A stretch of DNA of 64,000 nucleotides from Peribacillus muralis (GCF_001645685.2 NZ_CP017080.1:2781051-2845050), one strand, 5' to 3'; shown: positions 27,496 to 36,964, counted from the stretch's first letter. Notes: generated by a model from the letters alone, not told the origin. Numbers and translations are program-made.

Positions 27496-28443
27496 TTAGT
27501 CATAGTGAACCCATTTTTTCTGTAAGACCATTTGGACTGCAGTGATAATCAAGATTACTATCAATAATAGAACAGCGATTGCTGCTGCATATCCTTTATC
27601 GTTTAATACAAATGCGTGCTGATAGAATAGATAAACAACTGATTGCGTACTTTCCAAGGCTGTACTGCTTTTACCAATCATCATGAAAATCAGATCAAAA
27701 ACTTGAAAAGCGCCAATTAAGGACGTGATACTCACAAAGAAAATTACAGGGGAGAGAAGCGGCAGTGTAATATTGAAGAATACCCTGAACGGGCCAGCTC
27801 CATCCATTTCAGCAGCTTCATAATAGGACTTCGGAATTCCTTGTAATCCGGAAAGGAAAATGATCATGTTGTAACCGATCCCACTCCAGATTGCTACGAC
27901 AATTATCGAATATAAGGCAATTTTCGGATCACTCACCCATTGTGGGCCCTTGATTCCGAATAGAGACAAAAGATAGTTTAGCAGTCCGTAATCAGAATTG
28001 TATAGCCATTTCCAAACCATTGCGATGGCAGCTGGCATGGTAATTACGGGTAAGAAATATAATGTGCGATAAATGGATTTCCCTTTAATATTTTGGTTCA
28101 GGAGTACAGCTATTAGTATCGATAGGAAAATCCCGAAGGGAACAGTAAGGATAATATATATCGCTGTATTCTTAAATGATTTTATGAGGTTTGTATCCTC
28201 TAGCATGCGCTTATAGTTATCCAGCCCCGTCCACTCATATTGTCCAAAGGCTCCCCATTCGGTGAAACTAAAGTAAAAGTTCTGAAAGATGGGCCAGAGA
28301 TAAAAAATGAACAAGCCTAACATGGTAGGAGCAATCATGAGATAAGCCCAAAAAAAGTCTGAACTTTTCCTTGTCTTCGTTAAGTTAGTAACCTTAAGTT
28401 TTGTATTCGCTTTAACCTCGACCTGGAGAGGATGTTCCTGCAC
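27496..28443 (-). CDS. Carbohydrate ABC transporter permease (MalF type)
   Basis: About 315 residues from the GTG at 28443 (AAAGGAG 7-8 bases upstream; the GTG at 28452 directly abuts that site). Long polar N-terminus, then six helices beginning ISAP-like MIAPTMLGLFIFYLWPI. EAA loop YYEAAEMDGAGPFRVFFNIT near 205-224. Pairs with the MalG-type protein; both serve the binding protein encoded upstream. Confidence 0.88.
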   Translation of the reverse strand: MQEHPLQVEVKANTKLKVTNLTKTRKSSDFFWAYLMIAPTMLGLFIFYLWPIFQNFYFSFTEWGAFGQYEWTGLDNYKRMLEDTNLIKSFKNTAIYIILTVPFGIFLSILIAVLLNQNIKGKSIYRTLYFLPVITMPAAIAMVWKWLYNSDYGLLNYLLSLFGIKGPQWVSDPKIALYSIIVVAIWSGIGYNMIIFLSGLQGIPKSYYEAAEMDGAGPFRVFFNITLPLLSPVIFFVSITSLIGAFQVFDLIFMMIGKSSTALESTQSVVYLFYQHAFVLNDKGYAAAIAVLLLIVILIITAVQMVLQKKWVHYD

Positions 28444-28500
28444 CGTATTCACTCCTTTTATGTAAAGAAGAGAAGAAACATCTTCCCTCCTTCAATTTTT

Positions 28501-29748
28501 CTATTTCTTTGATAGTGCCCCATTTGCCTTGTTTGTTAACTCTTTTACGGCATCCTCCACACTTACTTCTTCGCTCCAAACCTTTTTTAGAACATCCGTT
28601 TCATACTGCCAAATTTCTCCTGTGTTTTTAACACTAGGCAGCGGAACAGAATAATCAGCGCCATCAATAAAGGCTTGAAGATTTATACTGGGAACGGCTT
28701 GAACCCAAGCCTCTTGTGTCCCATTATAGGCTGGAATGACCGTCCCTGTTTTGGCAAATATCTCTGCCGCTTTTTTAGAACCTAGGAATTGGGCAAACTT
28801 CCACGCAGCATCTTTATGCTTTGTGTTAGCCGCAATAACATTGGCTAGGCCATGAATGGCAACTGCACGCTGTTTTCCTTTTGGCACGACAGCAACATTT
28901 ATATCTGGATTGTCCTTATACTCTTGTAACATCCATGGGCCATCGAACATCATCGCTACTTTTCCAGAAGAGAATAATTCGGAAGCGGCTGTTTCTGTCA
29001 TTTGGGCTTGTGTGGGAGATAATCCTTCCTTTATGAAACTAGTATTATAATGAAGTGCCTCAATCGCTTCCGGTTGATCGAATCCTACAGACTTTTCATC
29101 GTCAGAAATGATATAACCCCCATTTTGCCAAATGAAATCATAATAACCACCTTGGTTGCCCATTAAAGCTGCATAACCCCAAATACCTTTTTTATTATCT
29201 GTCAGTTTTTCAGCGTTTTCCTTTAACTTATTCCAATCCCAGGTGTCATCTGGATATGGCACACCTGCTTCATCAAAGATTTTTTTGTTATACCATAAGC
29301 CTGTTGTATCAAAATCTTTTGGTATACCATATATATCTCCTTTGACAGTATAAAGATCAATTAAAGATTCCGGATAATTATCCAAGCTATAGTTTTCTTT
29401 TTTTGCAAGATCGGTAAGTGGTAGAATTACCTTTCCCTCAGCATATTGTTGAACATGGGCACCATTCATCCACATAACATCAGGCAACGCCTCACCAGTG
29501 GCAGCAGTTTCAAGTTTTTGAAAATACTGACCGTAAGGAGTTATCTCCTTTTTGACTTTAATGTTCGGATATTTTTCGTTAAATGCTTTGATAACTTCAT
29601 CTATGGCAGAGACTTGCTTCTTATCCCAAAACCCATACGTGATTTCAACATCCCCGTCCCCTGAGGCTGCGTCCTCATTACTACATCCGGCTATTACCAT
29701 TAATCCTAAAATCGCTGTCAAAACCATTAGTGGCCATTTTTTCATCAT
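28501..29748 (-). CDS. Sugar-binding lipoprotein of the aminosugar-type ABC importer
   Basis: 415 residues. Lipoprotein signal with lipobox VIAGC, C22 lipidated. Solute-binding family 1 fold: ITYGFWDKKQVSAIDEV, LPDVMWMNGAHVQQYAEG, FDTTGLWYNKKIFDEAG and GKVAMMFDGPWML. First gene of the importer/kinase/AgaS/LacCD series. The downstream enzymes suggest it binds GalNAc, a GalNAc-containing glycan fragment or galactosamine; this is inference from context. The 274-base region upstream contains no clear promoter that I can name. Confidence 0.9.
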   Translation of the reverse strand: MMKKWPLMVLTAILGLMVIAGCSNEDAASGDGDVEITYGFWDKKQVSAIDEVIKAFNEKYPNIKVKKEITPYGQYFQKLETAATGEALPDVMWMNGAHVQQYAEGKVILPLTDLAKKENYSLDNYPESLIDLYTVKGDIYGIPKDFDTTGLWYNKKIFDEAGVPYPDDTWDWNKLKENAEKLTDNKKGIWGYAALMGNQGGYYDFIWQNGGYIISDDEKSVGFDQPEAIEALHYNTSFIKEGLSPTQAQMTETAASELFSSGKVAMMFDGPWMLQEYKDNPDINVAVVPKGKQRAVAIHGLANVIAANTKHKDAAWKFAQFLGSKKAAEIFAKTGTVIPAYNGTQEAWVQAVPSINLQAFIDGADYSVPLPSVKNTGEIWQYETDVLKKVWSEEVSVEDAVKELTNKANGALSKK

Positions 29749-30022
29749 ATTTCCCTTCCTTTTAATAAAGTTTAGTAGATTTCTTAAAACGCCTAGGACA
29801 TGATGGTTTTATGCACAGTTCCACTTTGGTAGCCCTTACATTTCCTTCATCCCTTTATCCATTTCTACTAGCTAGCCGATAAATAGCTACAAATGCTGAT
29901 AGCTTACCACCCCCACTAAATAAAAAAGTCTCAGAAATAATTTTTCATTTCAGCAAATGACTTCTTGTTTATAAGCCCGGTTGTGAACAAACTTACTTTA
30001 TAATCGCCCATGTGCCCATGTA

Positions 30023-31297
30023 TTAAATCTTTGTATTTTCTTCTAAACTACGGTAATAATGGTCAATATTAATGGATTGACCTTTATTTAACCTTGACTC
30101 TTCAGCAGCAAATGCCATTAGGTGACTTCTTACCGAAGCTAATGCGGATGAAACGCTATCCTGTTTATTTCCAAATTGAATTTCTCTCAAAAAAGTCCTT
30201 ATGATGCTACTATCACCACCACCATGTCCGCCAATCGGATTGTCAAATTTTATAACCGTTTCATGCTTAGTGAGAAAATTAAAGATCGAAATACTATTTT
30301 CCTCCATGTTTCCACGTATTTCCCCTTTAGTTCCCATTATCTGAACAATACGTGTTTGCTCCCTAGTAAACCCGCACATACTAAATGTCGCTGTTGCCCC
30401 ACCCTCGAATTCCATATTTACGACTTGATGATCCACCACGTTATTATCTGAGCGATAAACACATTTTCCGTATGGAGTATCATTTAATGCTTTTATGATT
30501 CCTTCATTCGTATAATCTTCTGTAAATTTCCTTGCCCACCCTCTACCTTCACCAAGATAATACCTTCCAGCATGATAGGGACATTCATATTCAACAGGAC
30601 AACCATCCAAACATCTCTTTGGCGCTCCGACTGGTGCATTATCTTCTTTAAAATGCATAAGCGAACCATATGAACTTACACGTTTACAATCCCTGCCTAT
30701 TACAAAAGAAATGATATCCATGTCATGACATGACTTTTGAAGAATCATTGGGCTCGTTCTTTCTTTATTATTCCAATTACCACGTACAAAACTATGAGAC
30801 ATATGCATCACTTCCACGTTTTCATTTAATTGCAGCGACACTACCTCTCCAATTTCCCCAGTGGAAATAACCTTTTTTATCGCTGTCCAAAACTCCGTAT
30901 ACCTCAATACATGACATATTGTAAGATTTCGATTATATTTTTGGGCTGCTTGTTCCATTGCAATGCATTCCATCGGATCTGGGGACATCGGTTTTTCCAA
31001 AAGAACATGATAGCCCAGTTCCAATGCTCTCATGGTCGGTTTATAATGATGGCGATCCAGTGTACATATGATTGCAATATCTGCTATTTTTCTTTTTAAT
31101 TGGAATGCCTCCTCCCACGATTCAAAACTATTTTCAATGGAGATATTATGTTCTTTTTGAAATTTAATTCTTCTATCTTTATTCGGTTCTGCCACACCTG
31201 TAATCTTAAATTCATGAGGATTCTCTAAGGCATAAGGTGCGTACGCTCTCCCTCCTCTGTCACCTGCTCCGATAATTATTGCTGTCATTTGTTTCAT
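30023..31297 (-). CDS. Gfo/Idh/MocA family oxidoreductase
   Basis: 424 residues. N-terminal Rossmann fold with AIIIGAGDRGGRAY, then the family EKP motif (LLEKPMSPDP near 99). The mid-domain has SCHDMDIISFVIG, the usual catalytic H/D segment, and an unusual cysteine-rich insertion RCLDGCPVEYECPYHAGRYY near 230-250. The family covers NAD-dependent sugar oxidoreductases and also NAD-dependent glycosidases (GH109 alpha-N-acetylgalactosaminidase), so in this aminosugar cluster either a dehydrogenase or a glycosidase role is possible. Start 31297: GGGAGA 7 bases upstream. Confidence 0.82.
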   Translation of the reverse strand: MKQMTAIIIGAGDRGGRAYAPYALENPHEFKITGVAEPNKDRRIKFQKEHNISIENSFESWEEAFQLKRKIADIAIICTLDRHHYKPTMRALELGYHVLLEKPMSPDPMECIAMEQAAQKYNRNLTICHVLRYTEFWTAIKKVISTGEIGEVVSLQLNENVEVMHMSHSFVRGNWNNKERTSPMILQKSCHDMDIISFVIGRDCKRVSSYGSLMHFKEDNAPVGAPKRCLDGCPVEYECPYHAGRYYLGEGRGWARKFTEDYTNEGIIKALNDTPYGKCVYRSDNNVVDHQVVNMEFEGGATATFSMCGFTREQTRIVQIMGTKGEIRGNMEENSISIFNFLTKHETVIKFDNPIGGHGGGDSSIIRTFLREIQFGNKQDSVSSALASVRSHLMAFAAEESRLNKGQSINIDHYYRSLEENTKI

Positions 31298-31381
31298 GGC
31301 ATATTCTCCCATCTTTGTTTTTCCAATCATTTTCCGGATTTTAGCCAAACGTTTTCCGATAAGTTTTAAAAAAAGAACCGC

Positions 31382-32431
31382 TCAGGTTCGTTTTATGTTA
31401 GAAGATTCTCGAATGACTAATTCAAACGGCAGTATAATTTTCACCGGGAGTTTAATTTTCCCTTCAACCATTTCTATAATCGTTTTAGCTGCCATTCTCC
31501 CCATTTCATATTTAGGAATATCTACCGTTGACAGCTGGGGTGACGAATATTTGCCCATCTCTAAATTATCTACTCCAAAGAATGCGATGTCCTCTGGAAT
31601 TCTAATTTTATTTTCCCTGGCAGCTCTCATGGCAGCGATAGCCATCAAATCACTGGCGCAGACCATTGCTGTTGGCAGGTGCAACGGATTCTTTTTAATC
31701 AATCTTTTCATTTCCACATAGCTATTTTCCATTTTCCACCGTGTATTCAATACCCATTCAGGTTGGATTTCCAGTCCGGTTTCTTCCATGGCACGTTGAA
31801 AGCCTTTAAAACGATGTTCAGCATACAAATCTTCAAATGTTTCATTAACACCTCCACCAATAAAACCTATATCGCGGTGACCTTGCTTAACTAAATACTT
31901 AACAACCATCTTGATAGAAGCCGCGCGATCGTAATCAATGATCGCTATATTTTTATCTGCATAAAAAAAGTCCAACCCTACTAGTGGTATATATTGTTGA
32001 ATATATTCGATCATATTATCATTAATCTTATCGATGAGAAGCAGTCCTTCAATCCCCAGATCATGAATGGTCTTAAGGAGCAGCGCCTCGTTTTCAAGTT
32101 CATCCTTAGTAATACTAATCAAGTTGTACTCATTATTGGTTAATTCATCACGAATGCCTGTATAAATATCTGCAAAGTACGGGTTAATCTCCGCTTGTTT
32201 GGGGTTGGCTACCCATCCAATCTTCATTGTTCTTACGTTCCGCTTCTCTTGCTTATTAGCAACTAAATTTCGGGCATGCTGATTTGGTATATACCCTAAC
32301 TCTTTAACTGCCTCCCAAATTCTCGCTTTTGTTTCCTGGTTAACATTTCTAGTTTGATCATTTTGAATTACTCTCGAAACAGTTGAGATAGAAACTCCTA
32401 CTTGTTCAGCAATATCCTTTAGCCTTATCAC
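31382..32431 (-). CDS. LacI-family transcriptional regulator
   Basis: 349 residues. HTH: RLKDIAEQVGVSISTVSRVI with the hinge-region helix GYIPNQHARNL, then the sugar-sensor domain (IGWVANPKQAEINPYFADI, GFIGGGVNE, VCASDLMAIAAM). 84 bases upstream of the Gfo/Idh gene and same strand, so the two may be co-transcribed from the promoter at 32676-32704. Probably a repressor for the aminosugar cluster; ligand unknown. The sequence around IGWV resembles EbgR/MsmR-type regulators of galactoside use. Confidence 0.9.
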   Translation of the reverse strand: MIRLKDIAEQVGVSISTVSRVIQNDQTRNVNQETKARIWEAVKELGYIPNQHARNLVANKQEKRNVRTMKIGWVANPKQAEINPYFADIYTGIRDELTNNEYNLISITKDELENEALLLKTIHDLGIEGLLLIDKINDNMIEYIQQYIPLVGLDFFYADKNIAIIDYDRAASIKMVVKYLVKQGHRDIGFIGGGVNETFEDLYAEHRFKGFQRAMEETGLEIQPEWVLNTRWKMENSYVEMKRLIKKNPLHLPTAMVCASDLMAIAAMRAARENKIRIPEDIAFFGVDNLEMGKYSSPQLSTVDIPKYEMGRMAAKTIIEMVEGKIKLPVKIILPFELVIRESSNIKRT

Positions 32432-32629
32432 GAATAAAACACCTCTTAATTATGTACTTAACAGCCTTCTTAAATAGAATAACAAATATTGTATCCTTTT
32501 AAGAAATACTTTTGCATCTTTATTATGTCTTAAGAGAAGTTTTACTTTTTCCTATGGAATAATCATTTTAAAATTAAGTTAATGGGTTGTAGGTACAAGT
32601 TTAACCAAAAAAATATTCCAGCAAAATAA

Positions 32630-32704
32630 TGTTCACGTTAACTTCAATTATTGACAGAAAATTTTAACTAATACAAATATACACTTTAAAAGTTATCCTG
32701 TCAA
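32630..32704 (-). promoter_or_regulatory. SigmaA promoter and operator-like site for the lacI-type gene
   Basis: Minus strand -35 TTGACA (32704-32699), 17-base spacer, -10 TATATT (32681-32676). Thirty bases downstream, TGAAGTTAACGTGAACA (32630-32646) is semi-palindromic around a central ACGT and is the sort of site LacI proteins bind; it matches only 11 of 14 cre positions. The rest of 32432-32828 is AT-rich with nothing else visible. Confidence 0.6.
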
Positions 32705-32828
32705 CCCGACAACTAAAATGAATTTAAACCATAATTTGAGTCTTTTATCTTTGATAATTTATCATTTTATTTTTTTGTATGTTTAAAAAAGAAAACTCAT
32801 AGACACATTGCTATGAGTGATTGAATCT

Positions 32829-33566
32829 TTATGTAAGTTCTGTGTAAAAACGGCAACGATCACCTCGAACGATGGAAATGCAAAATTCAACAGGCTTTCC
32901 ATTGATATCATAAGCAGTTCTTTCAAGCAACAGAGCTGGACTGCCTTCTTCCGTTTGAAGGTACTCACTTTCTTCAGCACGAATAAGAACTGGTTCAAAT
33001 GACTCCTTTGCTCTGGTTACTACAATATTAAATTGTTGTGAAAGTAAATCGTATAATGATACTTCACCAACTTTTTTAAGTTGCTCTGTATCTGAAGCCA
33101 CGTTTTTCGGTATGAAAGATGATTCTAAAATATATGGTTCATCGTTGGCACAACGAAGGCGTTTCATTTCAATGACATTCTCATCTTCCCCAATCAGCAG
33201 CGCTTCCCTGATTTTTGAACTTGGATGTACTTCCTCTATTTTTAGAATGATATCTTTGGGATTCATTCCTTTTTCCTTTAATACTTTACTAAAGCTGTAA
33301 AACCCCATCAATGACTGATGCAATTTAGGTTTTGCCACGAAGGTACCTTTACCTTGAATTCGGTAGAGGATTCCTTCCTGTACTAACTCTTCAATAGCTT
33401 TTTTTGCAGTGTTCCGACTCACGCGAAATTGGTCCATTAATTGATTTTCAGATGGGATTTTATCACCGAGCGACCAATGACCATTTTCAATAGAACCCTT
33501 TAGCCTCTCCATTAATTGGTGATAAAGAGGTATTACACTTCCATGCTCCAGTGGTTTCATTATCAT
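32829..33566 (-). CDS. GntR-family (HutC/UTRA) regulator, NagR-like
   Basis: 245 residues from ATG 33566 (AAGG 7 bases upstream; other in-frame starts at 33581 and 33560). N-terminal GntR winged helix (IPSENQLMDQFRVSRNTAKK) and C-terminal UTRA effector domain (FYSFSKVLKEKGMNP, ERTAYDINGKPVEF). This subfamily often senses aminosugar phosphates such as GlcN-6-P or GlcNAc-6-P. It heads the aminosugar-type cluster and has its own promoter with an inverted repeat. Confidence 0.9.
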   Translation of the reverse strand: MIMKPLEHGSVIPLYHQLMERLKGSIENGHWSLGDKIPSENQLMDQFRVSRNTAKKAIEELVQEGILYRIQGKGTFVAKPKLHQSLMGFYSFSKVLKEKGMNPKDIILKIEEVHPSSKIREALLIGEDENVIEMKRLRCANDEPYILESSFIPKNVASDTEQLKKVGEVSLYDLLSQQFNIVVTRAKESFEPVLIRAEESEYLQTEEGSPALLLERTAYDINGKPVEFCISIVRGDRCRFYTELT

Positions 33567-33601
33567 AAGCCTACCTTCCATCCAAACTTGCTTTTTACCA
33601 A

Positions 33602-33629
33602 ATTATATCATCGACACTAATTGTGTCAA
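33602..33629 (-). promoter_or_regulatory. Promoter and inverted repeat of the gntR-type gene
   Basis: Minus strand -35 TTGACA (33629-33624), 16-base spacer, -10 TATAAT (33607-33602). GACAC-AATTA-GTGTC overlaps the -35 and spacer and is a likely autoregulatory operator. Confidence 0.65.
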
Positions 33630-33805
33630 ACCAGCAAGCACAGTTGTCTTAGGGTATGGTTTTACGATGGGTAATGAACAATCTATTAAGTTCTGTATTG
33701 TGTAGTAAGGTTCTCGACATTCGCCTCTTCCGCTAGCAAGGATCCCCTGTTTAAAAAAGTTATCCATTCACCCATTTCTAATCCGCCTAACAAACCGCTT
33801 CATGC

Positions 33806-35038
33806 TTACAGTGACATGGAATTCGAATTTTCACCATTTGTGGATCTCTTCTTTTTCAAAAGATCATTTAATTTTTCCGAGCCCAAGAACATCGCTGCCA
33901 CAAAAAAGGCAATGAAAAACGGAAAAATCCCGATAGTTGTGTGAGATGCGATGAAGCCAAGCAGAGGCGGCATGGACATGCTGCCTGTATAGGCCATGGC
34001 CATTTGAAAGCCCATGATGGTCTGGGAATGTTCCTTTCCGAAGCGTGCTGGCGTTTCATGCAGCATACATGGGAAAATTGGAGCGAATCCTAATCCAATC
34101 ATAATGAAACCTACAAGCAAGAAACCTGCCGGCAAAGGTAATAATAAAAGTACTGTTCCTAACAGGGCTGTCACCTGACCGAATCGTATCAGTGTACGAT
34201 TTCTGACCTTTAATGTAATGAAGCCCGTAATGAACCTTCCGATCGTTATTCCTGCATAATATAAGGAAACCCATTTTGCCGCTGCATCAACAGGCAATTC
34301 CTTTACATTCACAAGGAAGCTGCTTCCCCAAAGTCCTATTGTAGCTTCGGCCCCGCAATAAAACAAAAAGGACACAAGAGCAAGCTTCACACCCTTGATT
34401 CGCAAAGGCTTTGTTTGTTTAGCCTCTTCTTCAAGCAAGGCACCAGCCTGTTCGTCCTTTTCTTCCGAAGACATGGCAGCACTGTTTTTTGCGATTTTAT
34501 TCCATAAAGGAAGTGTGAAGAAAAGGATGACGACCAATGCAAACTGAATGCAGGCAATTGTAAGATACCCGCTTCTCCAAGAATTTTGCCCTGAAATGGA
34601 CTGAGCCATAATGATCGGACCAAGGGTGGCACCGACTCCCCAAAAGCAATGCAACCAACTCATGTGGTGTGCTTTGTAATGTGTAGCAACATAATTGTTC
34701 AATCCAGCATCGACTGACCCTGCGCCTAATCCCAATGGTATGGCGAATATGACCAGCCAGACAACCGATGGAGCAAAATGAAACCCTAACAGGCTCCCCG
34801 CCGTCAGTAAGCAGCTCACAAAGGTGACATTTCCAGTCCCGAACCGTTTAAGGACGGCTCCGCTAGCTAAACTGGAAATGATGGTACCGCCTGCGATCGT
34901 CATGAAAAGCCAGCCAGCCGTTTCAAGCGGAGCACCATATTCCGCGCTCATCACCGGCCAAGCGACTCCTAACAATGAATCTGGTAAACCTAGGCTGATA
35001 AAAGCCAAATAGATGATCACTAAAAAAAATGTTGCCAT
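33806..35038 (-). CDS. MFS transporter, FHS/YfkF-like sugar or drug permease
   Basis: 410 residues with about 12 hydrophobic segments and a central charged loop (near 190-215). It begins FFLVIIYLAFISLGLPDSLL, a start typical of the FucP-like (fucose-glucose-symporter) part of the superfamily. Located 53 bases downstream of a ROK-type repressor on the same strand, so it is probably that regulator's target and takes up a sugar or sugar derivative. GGGAGG 7 bases before ATG. Substrate unknown. Confidence 0.85.
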   Translation of the reverse strand: MATFFLVIIYLAFISLGLPDSLLGVAWPVMSAEYGAPLETAGWLFMTIAGGTIISSLASGAVLKRFGTGNVTFVSCLLTAGSLLGFHFAPSVVWLVIFAIPLGLGAGSVDAGLNNYVATHYKAHHMSWLHCFWGVGATLGPIIMAQSISGQNSWRSGYLTIACIQFALVVILFFTLPLWNKIAKNSAAMSSEEKDEQAGALLEEEAKQTKPLRIKGVKLALVSFLFYCGAEATIGLWGSSFLVNVKELPVDAAAKWVSLYYAGITIGRFITGFITLKVRNRTLIRFGQVTALLGTVLLLLPLPAGFLLVGFIMIGLGFAPIFPCMLHETPARFGKEHSQTIMGFQMAMAYTGSMSMPPLLGFIASHTTIGIFPFFIAFFVAAMFLGSEKLNDLLKKKRSTNGENSNSMSL

Positions 35039-35091
35039 GAATCTGCCTCCCGTTAAGTTGGTTTCTTGTTCTATTGTTGTCCCGTTGCGTT

Positions 35092-36126
35092 TCAGCTACT
35101 TTCTCCTGTAATCATCAGATTAAGGCCGAGAACCTGTAAGCCATATAAATAGTCTTGTTTCCAATCACTTGCTACAAGCTCTGGAAGATGTTTTTCCGGG
35201 ATATATGTCGAGCTTCTTCCTGAAATTTGTTTCAATATTGTCTCGTCGACTTCATCATTGCAAAAAATGATTGTTTTTGGATTGATGATGGCTGTAAATG
35301 AAGCGACTAGCCTGCTGAACGCATCGATTTCATATTCCTCACGAATGGCCTTCTTCTCTGTCCGCTTTCCTTTTCCCAACGCTTGCAGGAAGTTTCGATC
35401 ATCATACTGAGGGACAAAGGACACCTCTCCCGAAAAAAAGGTGCTCCCTCGAACCACGCCCCCGTTGATCAAGATTCCTGCACCTGGGCCATTTTGACCG
35501 GAATATAAATAAACGAGAGAATGATCGTGCTTGATTTTCCTCGTGTTGTGATAGCCAAGTACAGCAGCATTCATATCGTTTTCCACTACTATAGGTATCG
35601 AAAAATGATTTTCAAAATACCCTTTTAAATCAAAATCCTGAAGATGCTCATAGCCTGGAATAAAGAAAATCCGGCCATTATCAACAGATCCAGGCACCCC
35701 GACCGCCATGGAGCTCACCTGAGGATATTTATCCATGAGATCTTCAATATCCTTGGTTAGCAAACTAAATGCATCATCCTTTAAGGCAGGTGCCGTTTTT
35801 CCCTGCTCCTTCACTTCCCCGAAACAATTAAAAATCACATAATTCGTTTCATTCTCCTCCATGAATAAGGCCAAACCTAACTTATACTCTGGATTATATG
35901 TATATCTTTTTGCTCTTCGCCCACCACTTGAATCATCGAGACCTGTCAAAATAAGTTCGCCATCCTTCTCCATCTGCTGAAGAAATTTACTTATGGTCGG
36001 GAAACTGATTCCCAAATTTTCACTGAGCTCAACCTTTGTAGCACTTCCGCGTTCTAACAGGGCTGCTCGAATGCCATGAAGGATTGCCCTCTTCATGGAT
36101 TTTGGCTTAGCCACTAATTCATCCAT
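35092..36126 (-). CDS. ROK-family transcriptional repressor (NagC/XylR type)
   Basis: 344 residues from ATG 36126 (AGGTGG 7 bases upstream; in-frame starts reach up to 36210). N-terminal winged helix: ATKVELSENLGISFPTISKF, followed by a ROK domain (VGVPGSVDNG, VENDMNAAVLGY) for sugar binding. The ROK part is divergent: after SGEVSFVPQYDD no CxCGxxGC zinc cluster is present. Likely regulates the MFS gene that follows. Confidence 0.85.
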   Translation of the reverse strand: MDELVAKPKSMKRAILHGIRAALLERGSATKVELSENLGISFPTISKFLQQMEKDGELILTGLDDSSGGRRAKRYTYNPEYKLGLALFMEENETNYVIFNCFGEVKEQGKTAPALKDDAFSLLTKDIEDLMDKYPQVSSMAVGVPGSVDNGRIFFIPGYEHLQDFDLKGYFENHFSIPIVVENDMNAAVLGYHNTRKIKHDHSLVYLYSGQNGPGAGILINGGVVRGSTFFSGEVSFVPQYDDRNFLQALGKGKRTEKKAIREEYEIDAFSRLVASFTAIINPKTIIFCNDEVDETILKQISGRSSTYIPEKHLPELVASDWKQDYLYGLQVLGLNLMITGESS

Positions 36127-36307
36127 ATCGTCACCACCTGCTTCCATTGACTTATTAAAGAAGTTTAATAAGTTCCGATTCAATATATCATATCCAGTTA
36201 TTGAAAACAATGGATACTAGATTGTTATATTAATACATGCTGAAAACGCAAAGAAGCCTTCGTATCCACTACAAAGGCTGAGGGGATTGGCCTCCCTTTT
36301 TTTAAGA

Positions 36308-36796
36308 TTATTTTTTTAAGGTGACAAATGTTGTATCGGCAAGATCCTGAAGAAAATCGGAGATAATGAGCAGCTCGCTTTCGCTGTACTTTTGTAAAAA
36401 ATGTCCAAAGTTCATTTCCATTTCCTTATGTAATCTTTGATGGAGAATGAAAAGGTCTTGGCCAAGCGGTGTTGTATGGTACAGCACTTCTTTTTTATTG
36501 TTTGGGAGATATTCTGCTTTGATTAGTTTTTTTTCAATCAGCTTTCGGGTGATTTTAGATACACTGCCTTTGGGGATATTCAGCTGCCTTGAAATCGTTA
36601 TGCCATTGACGGGCTCAAACCGTCCGATGCCATCAAGAACATGAAGCATCAGGGTCGTCATTCCCATAATCGTTTCGGTGATGGCATCATCGCTGCTGTT
36701 TTGCACTAACCATTGTTTCTCCTCGTCATTCTCCGATTCTCTTTCCATTAATTTAATAAAAGAATCCAGTATTTGTTGTTGTGAAGAATCATTCAT
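36308..36796 (-). CDS. MarR-family transcriptional regulator
   Basis: 162 residues, winged helix (ISRQLNIPKGSVSKITRKLIEKK near 67-89) flanked by dimerisation helices. Divergent from a nitroreductase gene with which it shares a 168-base region containing two large palindromes. Most MarR proteins in this arrangement repress both themselves and the flavoprotein and respond to quinones, electrophiles or oxidants; the inducer here is not known. GGAGG upstream of the ATG. Confidence 0.9.
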   Translation of the reverse strand: MNDSSQQQILDSFIKLMERESENDEEKQWLVQNSSDDAITETIMGMTTLMLHVLDGIGRFEPVNGITISRQLNIPKGSVSKITRKLIEKKLIKAEYLPNNKKEVLYHTTPLGQDLFILHQRLHKEMEMNFGHFLQKYSESELLIISDFLQDLADTTFVTLKK

Positions 36797-36865
36797 AACA
36801 TTAAGCCCCTCCTTTGAATACTTATCATAATTTCATTTTACTGATATATCAAGACATTGATCAAT

Positions 36866-36890
36866 AATATTGTTTCTGAGAAACAATATT
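36866..36890. promoter_or_regulatory. Operator palindrome O1 of the MarR regulator
   Basis: Perfect inverted repeat AATATTGTTTC-TGA-GAAACAATATT, overlapping the first base pair of the nitroreductase -35 box. Shares the core TTGTTTC/GAAACAA with the second palindrome. Confidence 0.8.
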
Positions 36891-36917
36891 GACAACCGGT
36901 TAAAGCATTGATATTAT
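36889..36917 (+). promoter_or_regulatory. SigmaA promoter of the nitroreductase gene
   Basis: TTGACA at 36889-36894, 17-base spacer, TATTAT at 36912-36917. The -10 lies inside palindrome O2 and the -35 touches O1, so repressor binding would occlude both. Confidence 0.8.
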
Positions 36918-36947
36918 TGTTTCCAGGAAACAATAATACCAATGCTT
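36903..36947. promoter_or_regulatory. Operator palindrome O2 (45 bp)
   Basis: Centred on A36925: arms of 22 bases with a single mismatch (36911 against 36939). The inner part is TATTATTGTTTCC-A-GGAAACAATAATA; the outer part is AAGCATTG/CAATGCTT. Unusually long for a MarR box, and it could also form a strong hairpin in the nitroreductase mRNA leader. Confidence 0.8.
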
Positions 36948-36964
36948 GTTAGGAGATGACCTGA

